Shown piece after piece: positions 25,046-34,130 of a stretch of DNA of 64,000 nt. The notes below the pieces were generated by a model, which was not told where the DNA came from, did not search any database, and saw nothing but the letters and a program-made list of their open reading frames with translations. The DNA is taken from the NCBI GenBank assembly GCA_031254105.1, contig JAIRVB010000036.1, positions 1-64,000 on the forward strand, given 5' to 3'. The stretch is from Chitinispirillales bacterium (lineage in GTDB: Bacteria; Fibrobacterota; Chitinivibrionia; Chitinivibrionales; Chitinispirillaceae). The position numbers were made by a program, and so were the translations under genes. Position 1 is the stretch's first letter. Each line of letters opens with the position of its first letter.

Positions 25046-25958
25046 AGGCGGTTATACAATTAATAAAATGAAGTGTAGTTTAGTGTTTTAGATAATTCCT
25101 CTCCTCTCCTCTGTCAGCTTGGACGCGTTTTAAAACGCGTCCGTCCTGCATCAATCTGCAGTCAAAAAAGTTAAGCATGAACTATAGTGCAGGTACATAT
25201 ATACTTTTTTTTTGCGTGTGTGTATTACCATAATTTATACTATAGTCAGGTAATAATGATTACTTAAGACAGTATAGTTATTATGTGTAAATTATGATAT
25301 GTAACATTATAATATAATTTGTTTGCATTTGACGTTATTTGTTTATGCTTAGATCAGTATTAATTATAATGACAATTCTGTATTGTCGTTTGAGATTGGG
25401 GATTTACTGTTTTTTAGGCTCAGAAAAATTTAGGTATCATATGTTTTCGCGATTATATCTGTTTCCGTGTTGTTTTGAGCGCATTGAATCGAAAATCTAA
25501 TTCGGGTACATCATCCCTTTGGGTACTAAGTGGTAGGTTATAATTGAGGTTAGTCGTTTTTAATGTACTATGAACATGGCATTATAGACCAAAATAGTTA
25601 CGAAAACAGGGTAACACAATTGGACAATGATAAAAGTTTTTCAATAAATTATTCGCATTAAATTTATAATTGAATATATTAGGGGTTTCTAATTGAAAAC
25701 AATTTCTTAAATGTCATATTATGTAATTTTGTGATATAAATAAAAGAAAGGAGTTGAATTCTTTCGTCACTTTGTGGTGTCACGGCTTTTTTGTATTATT
25801 ACAAATATTGCTTATACCTCAGAAAAGCTGAAATACCATAAGCCCCTTATAGTCTTGAGACATAAGTTCAATAAAATGAAAGAGTTTGCATATTTTCCGA
25901 AAAACAATTGGAGTATGAGTAAAAAGGTATTATGCAAACAGAATAAAGGAGCCATCTT
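25046..25958. other. 900-base AT-rich region upstream of the radical SAM gene
   Basis: No convincing long gene is seen. A perfect 22-base palindrome lies at 25121-25142 (GGACGCGTTTT-AAAACGCGTCC). From about 25190 the sequence becomes strongly AT-rich, unlike the neighbouring genes, and this continues through the radical SAM gene to about 27440, which suggests an acquired segment. A short open frame at 25774-25962 is listed separately. AAAGGAG at 25746-25752 is a good ribosome binding site without an obvious ATG after it. Confidence 0.5.
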
Positions 25959-25962
25959 ATGA
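25774..25962 (+). CDS. possible small peptide overlapping the radical SAM start (doubtful)
   Basis: An open frame of 62 codons from GTG 25774, or 28 codons from the internal ATG at 25876, ends in TGA 25960-25962. That stop overlaps the radical SAM ATG in ATGA. Such coupling is common for precursor peptides of radical SAM enzymes. The last residues, NNWSMSKKVLCKQNKG, contain one Cys. No good ribosome binding site lies near either start, and the AT-rich background makes chance frames likely. Confidence 0.25.
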   Translation: MVSRLFCIITNIAYTSEKLKYHKPLIVLRHKFNKMKEFAYFPKNNWSMSKKVLCKQNKGAIL

Positions 25963-27188
25963 GTATTAAAGATATGTTTACATTTGAATATCATAAAGTT
26001 ATTGAATTATTAGAAGATAGAAAAGTAATAAATAATTTTCAAAGAAAAAAAACATTTAGAGAAAATAGCGATAATAGCGTATATACAGACATAGCGATTG
26101 AAATAGTACAGGATGATTTGTGCCAATTATCATGTGAATGGTGCTATATAGGTCAAAGTAAATCTGCTAAGTTTAATGCACCATTAAAATATCAACATTT
26201 TAAAGAAATTATTGATAAAGTACTCGAATACAAAAAAGAGAATAATATGAAATTATTTTCTAATATGGCTCTAATTGGAGGCGAGCCAACCCTTAATCCA
26301 GAATTGGATAAAATGATTGAGTATAGCTTAGCGAATAATTTAACTCCTATACTTGTTACAAATGGTGAGAAACTTTCAGATATTGACTATGCCAAAAAAA
26401 TTTGTTTAGATGGAGTGGTCATTACAGTTCATTTACCCTTAATTGGCGAAGAGGGCGATGAAGTGTTAGATAAACTCTCAAAAAAAAATGGGTACTCGCT
26501 AAAATTAAAAAAAGCAATTGAGAATATGCTTTTTTTAAGACAAAATGATGTGAAGGTAAAAATAATTGGTGAATTTGTTATTTGCCAATCAACAAAAAAT
26601 TTTGCTTTTGATTCTTATGTATACTGTCGAGAAAATGATATTGAGCCATTCTTTGAGCTTATGCGTATTTCGAATGATTCTTATACTAATAAACATTTAA
26701 TGTTAGAAGAATCGGATATAAAACATTTGGGAGATGCCTTATATGAATATGATTTAAAAAACAATTATGCGGTTGATAATCCACTTAATAAAGTTCTTTA
26801 CTATCTTCCTCCTACTATAAACAGCCCATGTACATTGATTCAAAACAGTATCCATATAAAATATGAGGAATGTGGTTTTGGAAAAGTAGTTTCATGTTGT
26901 GGACAAAGCATTAGTCATGGAAATATAATGAATGATTCATTAGAGAATATTATTAGACATAAAGAGAACACCAAAATTTTTTCGGAGCAAAAAAAGCATA
27001 TCAAAGGACCTTGTTCTGAATGCCTTTTATATGACTTAGTTGGATGTGAGGGTGGTTGTAGAGGAAATGCTAAAAATACTTTTGGTTGTGCGGAGGCTTC
27101 GGACCCACAATGTATCTTTATTTCTTCTGATGTGAGAGTAAATAAAGATATAATGATAAACAAAAACTCTGCCTGTGCAATTGATTAA
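25959..27188 (+). CDS. radical SAM/SPASM protein
   Basis: 409 residues, ATG at 25959 preceded by AATAAAGGAGCC. CQLSCEWCYIG holds the CxxxCxxC that binds the SAM [4Fe-4S] cluster (Cys55, 59, 62), followed by LIGGEPTLNPEL (the GGEP motif). The C-terminal part has the cysteine-rich SPASM pattern (VVSCCGQSI, CSECLLYDLVGCEGGCRGNA, FGCAEA, PQC), expected to bind auxiliary clusters. SPASM proteins usually modify peptides (thioether, C-C crosslinks) or act as anSME-like maturases. The gene is much richer in A and T than its surroundings and has no recognised partner except a possible short upstream peptide. Confidence 0.85.
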   Translation: MSIKDMFTFEYHKVIELLEDRKVINNFQRKKTFRENSDNSVYTDIAIEIVQDDLCQLSCEWCYIGQSKSAKFNAPLKYQHFKEIIDKVLEYKKENNMKLFSNMALIGGEPTLNPELDKMIEYSLANNLTPILVTNGEKLSDIDYAKKICLDGVVITVHLPLIGEEGDEVLDKLSKKNGYSLKLKKAIENMLFLRQNDVKVKIIGEFVICQSTKNFAFDSYVYCRENDIEPFFELMRISNDSYTNKHLMLEESDIKHLGDALYEYDLKNNYAVDNPLNKVLYYLPPTINSPCTLIQNSIHIKYEECGFGKVVSCCGQSISHGNIMNDSLENIIRHKENTKIFSEQKKHIKGPCSECLLYDLVGCEGGCRGNAKNTFGCAEASDPQCIFISSDVRVNKDIMINKNSACAID

Positions 27189-27441
27189 GACGAATGCCGC
27201 ATATATGGCTTATGCGCGCGTTGCCTAATTAAGAAATCTGAGACCTAATTTGTTTACTTTCTATACACGCCGACTCACTTTAGGAGTGACCTCAATATTC
27301 TTGAAAATAGTTTTTTGTTTTTGGTTAATTGATTTTTTTAGTTTAAATGGGTTTATTGTATTATGGACTTTGTCAGTATGTTTGTGGTTTGTGGTATTTT
27401 GTCACAAGCTAACAGCCTTTGATATGGTGTTTCTATTCAAT

Positions 27442-28719
27442 TCAATTTTTCAAACACCCAATCGGAACAACCACTACGCCATCCGGCCTTGTGTAAGCGA
27501 ATTCATCCACCGCGGTCAAAACCATAAGGAACGATGGCGCTTTCATTTTGTCCGCGTCAATTTTCTTTGCAAGCGTAAGCAAGGCTTTTGCGCCTTCGCT
27601 GATGAGTGTTTCGCCGCCGAGTTTTATTTCGGCTGCTCCCCATTGTCCGTTGTTTAAGTGAATGATGGCGTCGGCTTCGAGTCCGTCTTTGTCACGGTAA
27701 TTGAAGACCTGTCCGCCTCGGTTCTCGGTGTATGCTTTCAAATCCCGGATAGCGAAGTTTTCGAAAAGCAGGCCGAAGGTGTTAAGGTCATTCATCAAAT
27801 CTCCGGGCGTTGCGTTTAATGCCGCCGCAGCTATGGATGGGTCTGAGAAGTGCCTTGTGCTTGTGGTTCGTATTGCGGTTTTTGAACGAAGGCGGGGACA
27901 CCATGCTTCGGTGTCGTCAATCACGAAAAGTTTGGCAAACGCGTTCAGATATGAATCAAGGGTCTTTGGATCGGCTACGGCATGGTTCGCCTCAATGTCC
28001 TTTTGTATGACTGTCATGGGAGCGGATGTGGAAACATTTCTTGCGTAGGCTTTCAGTATCGCCCTTGCTCTTGTTGGGTTGCGTTTGATCTCGTCTACAT
28101 TTGTGATGTCGGCGCTTATCAGCGATTCCACATAGTCTATTGCCCGTTTAAGGCTCAGGCGGGTTTCTTCGGTGACCGCCGCGGGCCATCCGCCGCGGCA
28201 GAGCAGGCGCGCAATCTCTTTCAACTTAAACCCTTGTTTGCCTGAAACCTTTTTTTGCCCTTTAAATAAACTTTTGAGCGAAACTTCTCCCGTGCTCTCC
28301 CTGCTTTCCCACAGGCTCATTGTCCGCATAACTATTTTTTTGATGCGGCCGGTTCCGCTGTGCCGCTCTTTGTCTTCTACCGGCTTGGCTGAACCGGTAA
28401 GAATGAACGAACCGCGCCCCTGCGTTTCATCTATCTCGGCCCGGATATAATCCCAGAGTTCAGGGATTTTCTGCCACTCGTCAAAGAGTATCGGTTTTTC
28501 GCCTGAAAGCAGATTGGCGTCGCCAATGTCCGCAAGCAGCTTGTATTGCTTGAATGTGGCTGGTTTTTGCAGTTTAACTACGCTTTTGGCAAACAGCTCA
28601 GCCGTTGTTGACTTGCCGCACCATTTTGCTCCCTCAATGACCACGCATCCGTTTGTTTTCATTGATTCGGCAATGCTGCTCTCAATGAGCCTTGGCATGT
28701 AGATATCTTTTTTTCCCAT
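27442..28719 (-). CDS. AAA ATPase with DUF4143 (AAA_14 family)
   Basis: 425 residues. GAKWCGKSTTAELFAKS is a Walker A variant, and EKPILFDEWQKIPELWDYIRAEID is the Walker B region (LFDEWQ). RGSFILTGSAKP gives sensor 1. The C-terminal DUF4143 half ends with a PD-(D/E)XK-like core: GLEADAIIHLNNGQWGAAEIKLGG (D..E.K). The family is widespread and mobile, often described as predicted transcription or defence-related ATPases, with no settled role. An AAAGGT site precedes the ATG. The region 27189-27441 downstream is AT-rich with no gene. Confidence 0.85.
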   Translation of the reverse strand: MGKKDIYMPRLIESSIAESMKTNGCVVIEGAKWCGKSTTAELFAKSVVKLQKPATFKQYKLLADIGDANLLSGEKPILFDEWQKIPELWDYIRAEIDETQGRGSFILTGSAKPVEDKERHSGTGRIKKIVMRTMSLWESRESTGEVSLKSLFKGQKKVSGKQGFKLKEIARLLCRGGWPAAVTEETRLSLKRAIDYVESLISADITNVDEIKRNPTRARAILKAYARNVSTSAPMTVIQKDIEANHAVADPKTLDSYLNAFAKLFVIDDTEAWCPRLRSKTAIRTTSTRHFSDPSIAAAALNATPGDLMNDLNTFGLLFENFAIRDLKAYTENRGGQVFNYRDKDGLEADAIIHLNNGQWGAAEIKLGGETLISEGAKALLTLAKKIDADKMKAPSFLMVLTAVDEFAYTRPDGVVVVPIGCLKN

Positions 28720-28755
28720 ACCTTTATTTTACTTGTTATCCCGCATAATGTCAAG

Positions 28756-28801
28756 TTTTTAATGGAGACATTGGCACCTTTTTAATGGAGACATTGGCGC
28801 C
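28756..28801. repeat. 23-bp direct repeat, two copies
   Basis: TTTTTAATGGAGACATTGGC followed by (A/G)CC occurs at 28756-28778 and 28779-28801 with a single base difference, then six T. It lies between the DUF4143 ATPase and dppF. It could be an insertion scar or binding-site pair. Confidence 0.75.
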
Positions 28802-28871
28802 TTTTTTATTCCGTGTTTTGGCGGCTAGTTGATCTGCGGCAATATGCGCGGCGTTCAGAATTTCGGCGCTT

Positions 28872-29924
28872 TTATTCCTGCATTGACTTAAAACACGCGC
28901 AAAGATGTCCGCCGCCAAAATCTTTAAGCGGAGGTGTTTCATTGAGGCACTGCTGGCTTTTGACGGGGCAGCGGGGGTAGAAGCTGCAGCCGCGAGGCTC
29001 AGGGGTTAGAAGTTCACAGACTTCATTTTGCGCCTTGCTGCCTGTAGAAGATGTATCCGCGGCAATGCCTTTTTTGTCTGCCGCCATTTTTTCACTGCTT
29101 TGCGGTACGCTGATGGTGGGAACGCTTTTTAACAGCAGTTTCGTGTATGGGTGCAGGCTGCCGGAAAAAATCTGTTCATCACTGCCCATCTCCATTATTT
29201 TCCCATGATACATAACAGCTATACGGTTTGCTATGTGGCGCACTACGGCTAAGTCATGTGATATAAAGAGCAGTGTCTGGTTGTAGCGGCTCTGCATGTC
29301 CTGAAGCAGATTAATGATCTGGGCTTGAATTGATACGTCAAGCGCGCTTACGGGTTCGTCGGCTACAATAAGTTTGGGCGAGGTTGCAAGGCTGCGCGCT
29401 ATGCCGATGCGTTGACGCTGACCGCCTGAGAATTCATGGGGGTAGCGGTCAAGATAACTTTTTGCAAGCCCAACCTGTTCTAAGAGTTCGTTTATTCTGG
29501 CAGCTCTTTCTTTTTGAGAGCCCATTTTGTGTATAATGAGCGGCTCTTCTAATATTGACCTCACGGTCATGCGCGGATTTAGCGAGCTGTACGGATCCTG
29601 AAATACTATCTGCATCTGTTTACGCAGCTCTTTTCGTCCGGCAGCGTTCAACTTATCCCAATTTTTTTGGTTGTGGCCATCGCGGTCACCAATGTTTATC
29701 TGAATTGAACCCGCGGCGGGCTTAATAAGTCCCATTATTGCCTGAGCGGTTGTAGTTTTGCCGCATCCCGATTCACCTACAAGAGCGAAAACTTCACCTT
29801 TGTTAACTGCAAACGAAACCCCGTCAACCGCTTTTGTCCAACCGTTCACTTTGCCAAGGAGTCCTCCCCGGGCGGGGAAGTGTATTTTGAGATCACGAAC
29901 GTCTATACAGATTTCATTATTCAT
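28872..29924 (-). CDS. oligopeptide/dipeptide ABC transporter ATPase (OppF/DppF type)
   Basis: 350 residues from ATG 29924; an in-frame ATG 39 bases upstream is possible. FALVGESGCGKTTTAQAIMGL is Walker A, IVFQDPYSSLNPRMTV the Q-loop, HEFSGGQRQRIGIARSLA the ABC signature, LIVADEPVSALDVSIQAQI Walker B with D-loop, and LLFISHDLAVV the H-loop. The C-terminal extension with PRGCSFYPRCPVKSQQCLNETPPL is the oligopeptide-family cysteine domain (Fe-S-like). Its partner ATPase is adjacent upstream. No permease or binding-protein genes are in the window. Confidence 0.9.
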   Translation of the reverse strand: MNNEICIDVRDLKIHFPARGGLLGKVNGWTKAVDGVSFAVNKGEVFALVGESGCGKTTTAQAIMGLIKPAAGSIQINIGDRDGHNQKNWDKLNAAGRKELRKQMQIVFQDPYSSLNPRMTVRSILEEPLIIHKMGSQKERAARINELLEQVGLAKSYLDRYPHEFSGGQRQRIGIARSLATSPKLIVADEPVSALDVSIQAQIINLLQDMQSRYNQTLLFISHDLAVVRHIANRIAVMYHGKIMEMGSDEQIFSGSLHPYTKLLLKSVPTISVPQSSEKMAADKKGIAADTSSTGSKAQNEVCELLTPEPRGCSFYPRCPVKSQQCLNETPPLKDFGGGHLCACFKSMQE

Positions 29925-29986
29925 AAAGATTGATACCTGATGTGGATGTTTATCATTTTGCATTCAGACATCTATTTCCGCTCTGG

Positions 29987-30952
29987 TTACTCATAAAGGT
30001 GGCACCTCACAAGGCGCTTCGAGCCGTTTACGTTGTGAAGGGGCGGATGCTCTTTTTTACATCGTTCAACAGCTTGAGGACAGCGGGGGTGAAATGGGCA
30101 ACCGTCAGGTATATCAAGCAGAGTCGGTACGCTGCCGGGAATAACCGTCAGGCGCTCTTCGCGCCGTTCTACAGCTGGGATAGTTTTTAAGAGACAAACA
30201 GTGTACGGATGGAGCGGTGAGTCAAAAAGTTCCCGCGCAGCCGCTGATTCCATCACTTCTCCCGCGTACATCACAATTACATCATGAGCCATGCCAGCTA
30301 CAATCCCTAAGTTATGTGTTATCAGGATCATACTCATATCTTTTGTATCCTGCAGTTTTTTCAACAGCTCCAGGAGTTTTGCCTGAACAGTAACATCAAG
30401 AGCGGTTGTAGGCTCATCGGCTATGAGGAGTCTGGGTGAACATGAGAGCGCCATCGCTATCATAATTCTTTGACGCATGCCGCCGGAGAGTTGATGCGGG
30501 TAACTTGACCATGCCCTGAGAGGTTCCGTAATGCCGACTTCGGAGAGGAGTTCCATACCAAAAGCGGCGGCTTCATCGCGGCTCATCCCCTTATGCAGCC
30601 GCAGCGCTTCGGCGATTTGGTTTCCGCAGGTAAATACCGGGTTGAGAGAGGTCATAGGATCCTGAAATATCATGGAGATGCGTTTTCCCCGTATGGAGCG
30701 CATCTGGCGTTCCGGTAAACTCAGCAGGTTTTTCTGTTCGAAATGTACTTCACCGGCTTCGATTTTACCGGGCGGCGAGGGAATCAGCCGCATTATAGAC
30801 AGTGCCGTGATGCTTTTACCGCATCCAGATTCTCCGACAATGCCGAGAGTACGTGTGTTGCCAAGTTCAAAAGAGACGCCGCGCACAGCGCGCGCCTTTT
30901 GCTTCTGAATAGAAAATGTGACCTCAAGGTTATTTACTGTAAGACATGACAT
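29987..30952 (-). CDS. oligopeptide/dipeptide ABC transporter ATPase (OppD/DppD type)
   Basis: 321 residues. LGIVGESGCGKSITALSIMRL (Walker A), MIFQDPMTSLNPVFTCGNQ (Q-loop), HQLSGGMRQRIMIAMALS (signature), LLIADEPTTALDVTVQAKL (Walker B) and MILITHNLGIVAGMAH (H-loop) are complete. The C-terminal HPRCPQAVERCKKEHPPL is the oligopeptide-binding family tail. It lies 62 bases upstream of the OppF-like gene. The two ATPases normally drive a heterodimeric permease, here encoded elsewhere. Confidence 0.9.
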   Translation of the reverse strand: MSCLTVNNLEVTFSIQKQKARAVRGVSFELGNTRTLGIVGESGCGKSITALSIMRLIPSPPGKIEAGEVHFEQKNLLSLPERQMRSIRGKRISMIFQDPMTSLNPVFTCGNQIAEALRLHKGMSRDEAAAFGMELLSEVGITEPLRAWSSYPHQLSGGMRQRIMIAMALSCSPRLLIADEPTTALDVTVQAKLLELLKKLQDTKDMSMILITHNLGIVAGMAHDVIVMYAGEVMESAAARELFDSPLHPYTVCLLKTIPAVERREERLTVIPGSVPTLLDIPDGCPFHPRCPQAVERCKKEHPPLHNVNGSKRLVRCHLYE

Positions 30953-30993
30953 ATCAATAAATTACGAACTCCGTGAGGAAAAGTTGTAGTTTT

Positions 30994-31809
30994 TTAGAAT
31001 TCCGCCCACTCAGGATTCACTAACCTCTCACCTCTATCAAGAGCGTCTATTTGAGCCATTTGCTCTTGGGACAAAGTTAAATTTAATGACTGCAGATTCT
31101 CTTTAAGATGCGGATCGGATGAAGATTTGGGAATTGCCGCCACTCCCTTTTGCCGCAGCCACGCAAGACAACACTGAACCGGTGTTGCTCCGCACTGGCC
31201 GGCAATCTGCAAAAGTACAGGATTTTTGAGCGCGCTGCCTCTTGCCACAGGCGCGTACGCTGTCAGCCGGATCTGTTTTGAATTGCAGTATGAGAGCAGT
31301 TCCGACTGGTTTAGAAAAGGGTGAAATTCCACCTGGTTGACGCAAACCGGAATACCTGATGACGCTTTCAGCGCTTCATTTATATGCGCGATAGTAAAGT
31401 TACTTACACCAAAGCTTCTCACAAGTTTTTTCTCAAAAAGCCGGACAAATCCCTGAAAAGTGTCTCTAAGAGAGATGTTTTTATTTGGCCAGTGTATAAG
31501 AAGCAGATCAATGTAGTCGGTACGCAGCTTCTGAAGAGATTTACCGCATTCGTTTTCTACATCGAAACGTGAGAGGCGGTCATACCAGATTTTTGTAGTA
31601 ATAAAGAGTGATGTTCTTTTGAGACTCGTTTCCCGCAGCGCGACGCCGATATCGGCTTCATTGTTGTACGCGGATGCGGTATCAATGTGAGTATAGCCCA
31701 TCTCAATGGCGTTAATAACAGTATTCGTGCACTCCGCGCCATTCAGTTTCCATGTCCCAAGTCCAAGGGCCGGCATCTTGCAGCCGTTTGTAAGTGTAAA
31801 GTATTCCAA
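30994..31809 (-). CDS. aldo/keto reductase
   Basis: 271 residues. It has the order expected for the AKR5-like prokaryotic group: LGLGTWKLNG, THIDTASAYNNEADIG (catalytic Asp and Tyr), LFITTKIWYDRLS (Lys), DYIDLLLIHWPN (His), RSFGVSNF, VNQVEFHPF and AIPKSSSDPHLKENL (NADPH 2'-phosphate contact). It would reduce small aldehydes or ketones, or 2,5-diketo-gluconate-like sugars, with NADPH. It is upstream of the oligopeptide ATPases in the same direction, separated by 40 bases, but no functional link is apparent. Confidence 0.92.
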   Translation of the reverse strand: MEYFTLTNGCKMPALGLGTWKLNGAECTNTVINAIEMGYTHIDTASAYNNEADIGVALRETSLKRTSLFITTKIWYDRLSRFDVENECGKSLQKLRTDYIDLLLIHWPNKNISLRDTFQGFVRLFEKKLVRSFGVSNFTIAHINEALKASSGIPVCVNQVEFHPFLNQSELLSYCNSKQIRLTAYAPVARGSALKNPVLLQIAGQCGATPVQCCLAWLRQKGVAAIPKSSSDPHLKENLQSLNLTLSQEQMAQIDALDRGERLVNPEWAEF

Positions 31810-31882
31810 AACAGCCCTCTTTTCATACTATTCAATATATCTTAATAGATGAATTTAAATTATGGCAACATGCAAGCCAAAC

Positions 31883-32000
31883 TACAATATACAATGTACA
31901 AAATAAAACGAAAGCGGGATGATTTTTTGCTCTACTTAAATTTAGAGTTATAAGTTTTCTGTTTTTATTTGTACACTGTACATTATGATTTATACATTGT
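31883..32000. repeat. imperfect palindrome of the ATGTACAAATAAA family, second copy
   Basis: Left ACAATATACAATGTACAAAA and right TTTATTTGTACACTGTACAT followed by TATGATTTATACATTGT are approximate reverse complements. It sits between divergent genes, ending just upstream of the FKBP start. Confidence 0.6.
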
Positions 32001-32017
32001 TTTTAAAGGGGGGTATC

Positions 32018-32713
32018 GTGACGCGCGCAAAAGTTTTAATGATAGCGGCTGTTTTATGTTTAGCAGCGGGCAGCGGCTGGGCTGATGTTGGGGATAGCGC
32101 AAAATTGAATGACGAAACCGATTCGCTCAGTTATGTTATTGGCAGTGACGTGGGCGACCAGTTAGAAAAGATTCCTGTGGAAATACGTCTGGAAGCGTTT
32201 ATGAGCGGAGTAACTCACGCCATTAAAAATCAACAGCCGCTTATCGGCGATACCGCCGCAGATTCTATCAGAATAGATTTTATTCAAAAGATGCAGCGTA
32301 GTCAAATAGAAGAGCAGCAGAAGTCTCAGAACGAAAATCTTTTGGAGAGCGAAACATTTCTTGCGCAAAACAAACTGAAAAAAGGAGTGGTGACTACAGG
32401 AAGCGGACTACAGTATAAAGTTGTCAAAAAAGGCAAAGGCAGCTATCCAACCCAGAGTGATATAGCGCAGGTACAATACAAGGCGGCGCTCAGCGACGGA
32501 ACCCTTATTGAGGCCACAGCTCCCGGATCACCGGCTGCTCTCAGTATCGATAATATTATCCCCGGGCTTGCGGAAGGACTAATGCTTATGAACAAGGGAG
32601 CTAAGTTTATTCTTTACATCCCGCCAAATCTGGCTTACGCGGAACAGGGTTTTCCTCCGGTTATTCCGCCCAACTCCGTGCTGGTTTTTGAGATAGAGCT
32701 TGTGGAGTTTTGA
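32018..32713 (+). CDS. exported FKBP-type peptidyl-prolyl isomerase (Mip-like)
   Basis: 231 residues from GTG 32018. This start is chosen over an upstream ATG at 31985 because AAAGGGGGG lies just before it and the product then begins with a clean signal peptide (MTRAKVLMIAAVLCLAAGSGWA). An FKBP N-terminal dimerisation region (LSYVIGSDVGDQLEKI..., about 30-110) is followed by the isomerase core (GLQYKVVKKGKG, GTLIEAT, IIPGLAEGLMLMNKGAKFILYIPPNLAY, IPPNSVLVFEIELVEF). It probably folds proteins in the periplasm. Confidence 0.88.
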   Translation: MTRAKVLMIAAVLCLAAGSGWADVGDSAKLNDETDSLSYVIGSDVGDQLEKIPVEIRLEAFMSGVTHAIKNQQPLIGDTAADSIRIDFIQKMQRSQIEEQQKSQNENLLESETFLAQNKLKKGVVTTGSGLQYKVVKKGKGSYPTQSDIAQVQYKAALSDGTLIEATAPGSPAALSIDNIIPGLAEGLMLMNKGAKFILYIPPNLAYAEQGFPPVIPPNSVLVFEIELVEF

Positions 32714-32723
32714 AAGGCAAATA

Positions 32724-32806
32724 AGAATGCAGAAATATTTAGAACTGATCATTTCATAAGTTGTTATAAATTTCTGCATTCCGCATTGTCATTTCTGCAT
32801 TGATTT
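32724..32806. repeat. TTTCTGCATT-family palindrome
   Basis: AGAATGCAGAAATATTTAG on the left; TTTCTGCATTCCGCATT and ATTTCTGCATTGATTTT on the right, around a short centre. Located directly after the FKBP gene. Confidence 0.55.
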
Positions 32807-32864
32807 TAAAGTATTAATACTGTTTTTGTAATTTTCCGTTAAAAGCAAAACGTATATTATTTAC

Positions 32865-34130
32865 ATGACTCAAAAACTCCTCAGCCGGTTTTCCATAAAA
32901 CACTCTTTGCTGCTGATATTCGCCGCAACGGTACTCATCTCTTTAAGTTTATCTTCTTTATCCTGCTCAAAGAATCCGGCGGATCCTGATGATATACATG
33001 ATAATGACTCGACAGAGATACCAGAAGGGTTTATACCTATCTCCTCTTTTGAAGAGTTGTGCAAGATAGGTAAAGATCCTAAATATCCCTTAGACAGCAG
33101 TTATATATTGATTCGTGATATAGACGCTTCCCCAAGCCGCTCTATGAACAGCCGAAAAGGGTTTGAGCCGATCGGAATGAAAAATAAGTTTACAGGTGTG
33201 TTTGACGGCGCAGGGCATTCTATACGGAATCTTTATATTAACTGGCCCGACAGCGCAACTGTGGGAATGTTTGGTTATATTTACGATGCGCAGATAAGCC
33301 GCCTTCATATAGCGGCAGACACCGTTCGCGGCAAAGAGGACGTGGGCGGCATTGTAGGGTGCGCTGAAAGATCTTTTATTGACAGTTGTTCATTTACCGG
33401 TATTGTAACAGGAAGAAAATGGGTTGGCGGCATTGCGGGAATTGCAGAAGCTTCTAAAATCACTCGTTGCATCTCCGGGGGGATAGTGTTTAGCGATACC
33501 GTTTTTGGCGGCAGCGCCGGCGGTTTGATTGGGATGATTGATAATCAGACAATAGTGGCTTTTAGCTATTCAGACGCATCTGTTATTGGGAATCATAACG
33601 CGGGCGGTCTTGTAGGTTACAGCCACAATGAAAGTGCAATTCGGCAAAGCTACTCAACCGGAAGCGTAAATGGGGGGAAAGGATATACAGGCGGTCTTTT
33701 AGGTTTTGTTTTCAGGGGTATTGTTGAGGAGTGTTACTCAACGGGGGAAGTAATTTGGAACCCGCCGGGGCAGGCAGGCGGTTTAATAGGCCGGGCCGAC
33801 ACAAGCGGCAGTACAAAAAATAATAGCGTCATTGACCGTTGCTACTGGGATATTTCAAGTTCAGGTATCTCTAATTCCGGGGGCGGAGCGGCCAAAGATA
33901 CCACTATACTCGTAGCCCGGGATACAACAATAACCGCAGGTGGCGTCACCATAGACACTACGGTATCTGTAAGCATAGACACCACACTGTATACAGGTGA
34001 ACAAGGCAGGGAATCCAAATTTATGAAGATAAGACAAACCTATGAAGGCTGGGACTTCGATAATGTATGGCGGATAGATTCCGCAAAGACTACTCCATAC
34101 TTCAGATGGCATAACAATCCTTTTAAGTAG
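32865..34130 (+). CDS. lipoprotein with GLUG-type repeats
   Basis: 421 residues. The signal peptide ends in LSLSSLSC, a lipobox at about residue 34. Residues about 60-115 (GFIPISSFEELCKIG...YILIRDIDAS...FEPIGMKNKFTGVFDGAGHSIRNLYI) are the usual cap of such proteins. From about 155 there are at least five repeats of the type GG-(I/L)-(V/A/I)-G followed by a beta strand and CYSTG or SYSTGSV, which match GLUG motifs. This builds a right-handed beta-solenoid typical of surface adhesins. It is probably exported to the outer membrane surface. Confidence 0.8.
   Translation: MTQKLLSRFSIKHSLLLIFAATVLISLSLSSLSCSKNPADPDDIHDNDSTEIPEGFIPISSFEELCKIGKDPKYPLDSSYILIRDIDASPSRSMNSRKGFEPIGMKNKFTGVFDGAGHSIRNLYINWPDSATVGMFGYIYDAQISRLHIAADTVRGKEDVGGIVGCAERSFIDSCSFTGIVTGRKWVGGIAGIAEASKITRCISGGIVFSDTVFGGSAGGLIGMIDNQTIVAFSYSDASVIGNHNAGGLVGYSHNESAIRQSYSTGSVNGGKGYTGGLLGFVFRGIVEECYSTGEVIWNPPGQAGGLIGRADTSGSTKNNSVIDRCYWDISSSGISNSGGGAAKDTTILVARDTTITAGGVTIDTTVSVSIDTTLYTGEQGRESKFMKIRQTYEGWDFDNVWRIDSAKTTPYFRWHNNPFK

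Noticed and set aside
25121-25142. Perfect palindrome GGACGCGTTTT-AAAACGCGTCC as a regulator site for the radical SAM gene
   Set aside because: It lies 820 bases upstream and next to the lipocalin stop, which fits a terminator or REP-like element better than an operator.
28751-28942. 63-codon minus-strand frame after dppF
   Set aside because: It overlaps the end of dppF in another frame and is partly made of the 23-bp direct repeat.
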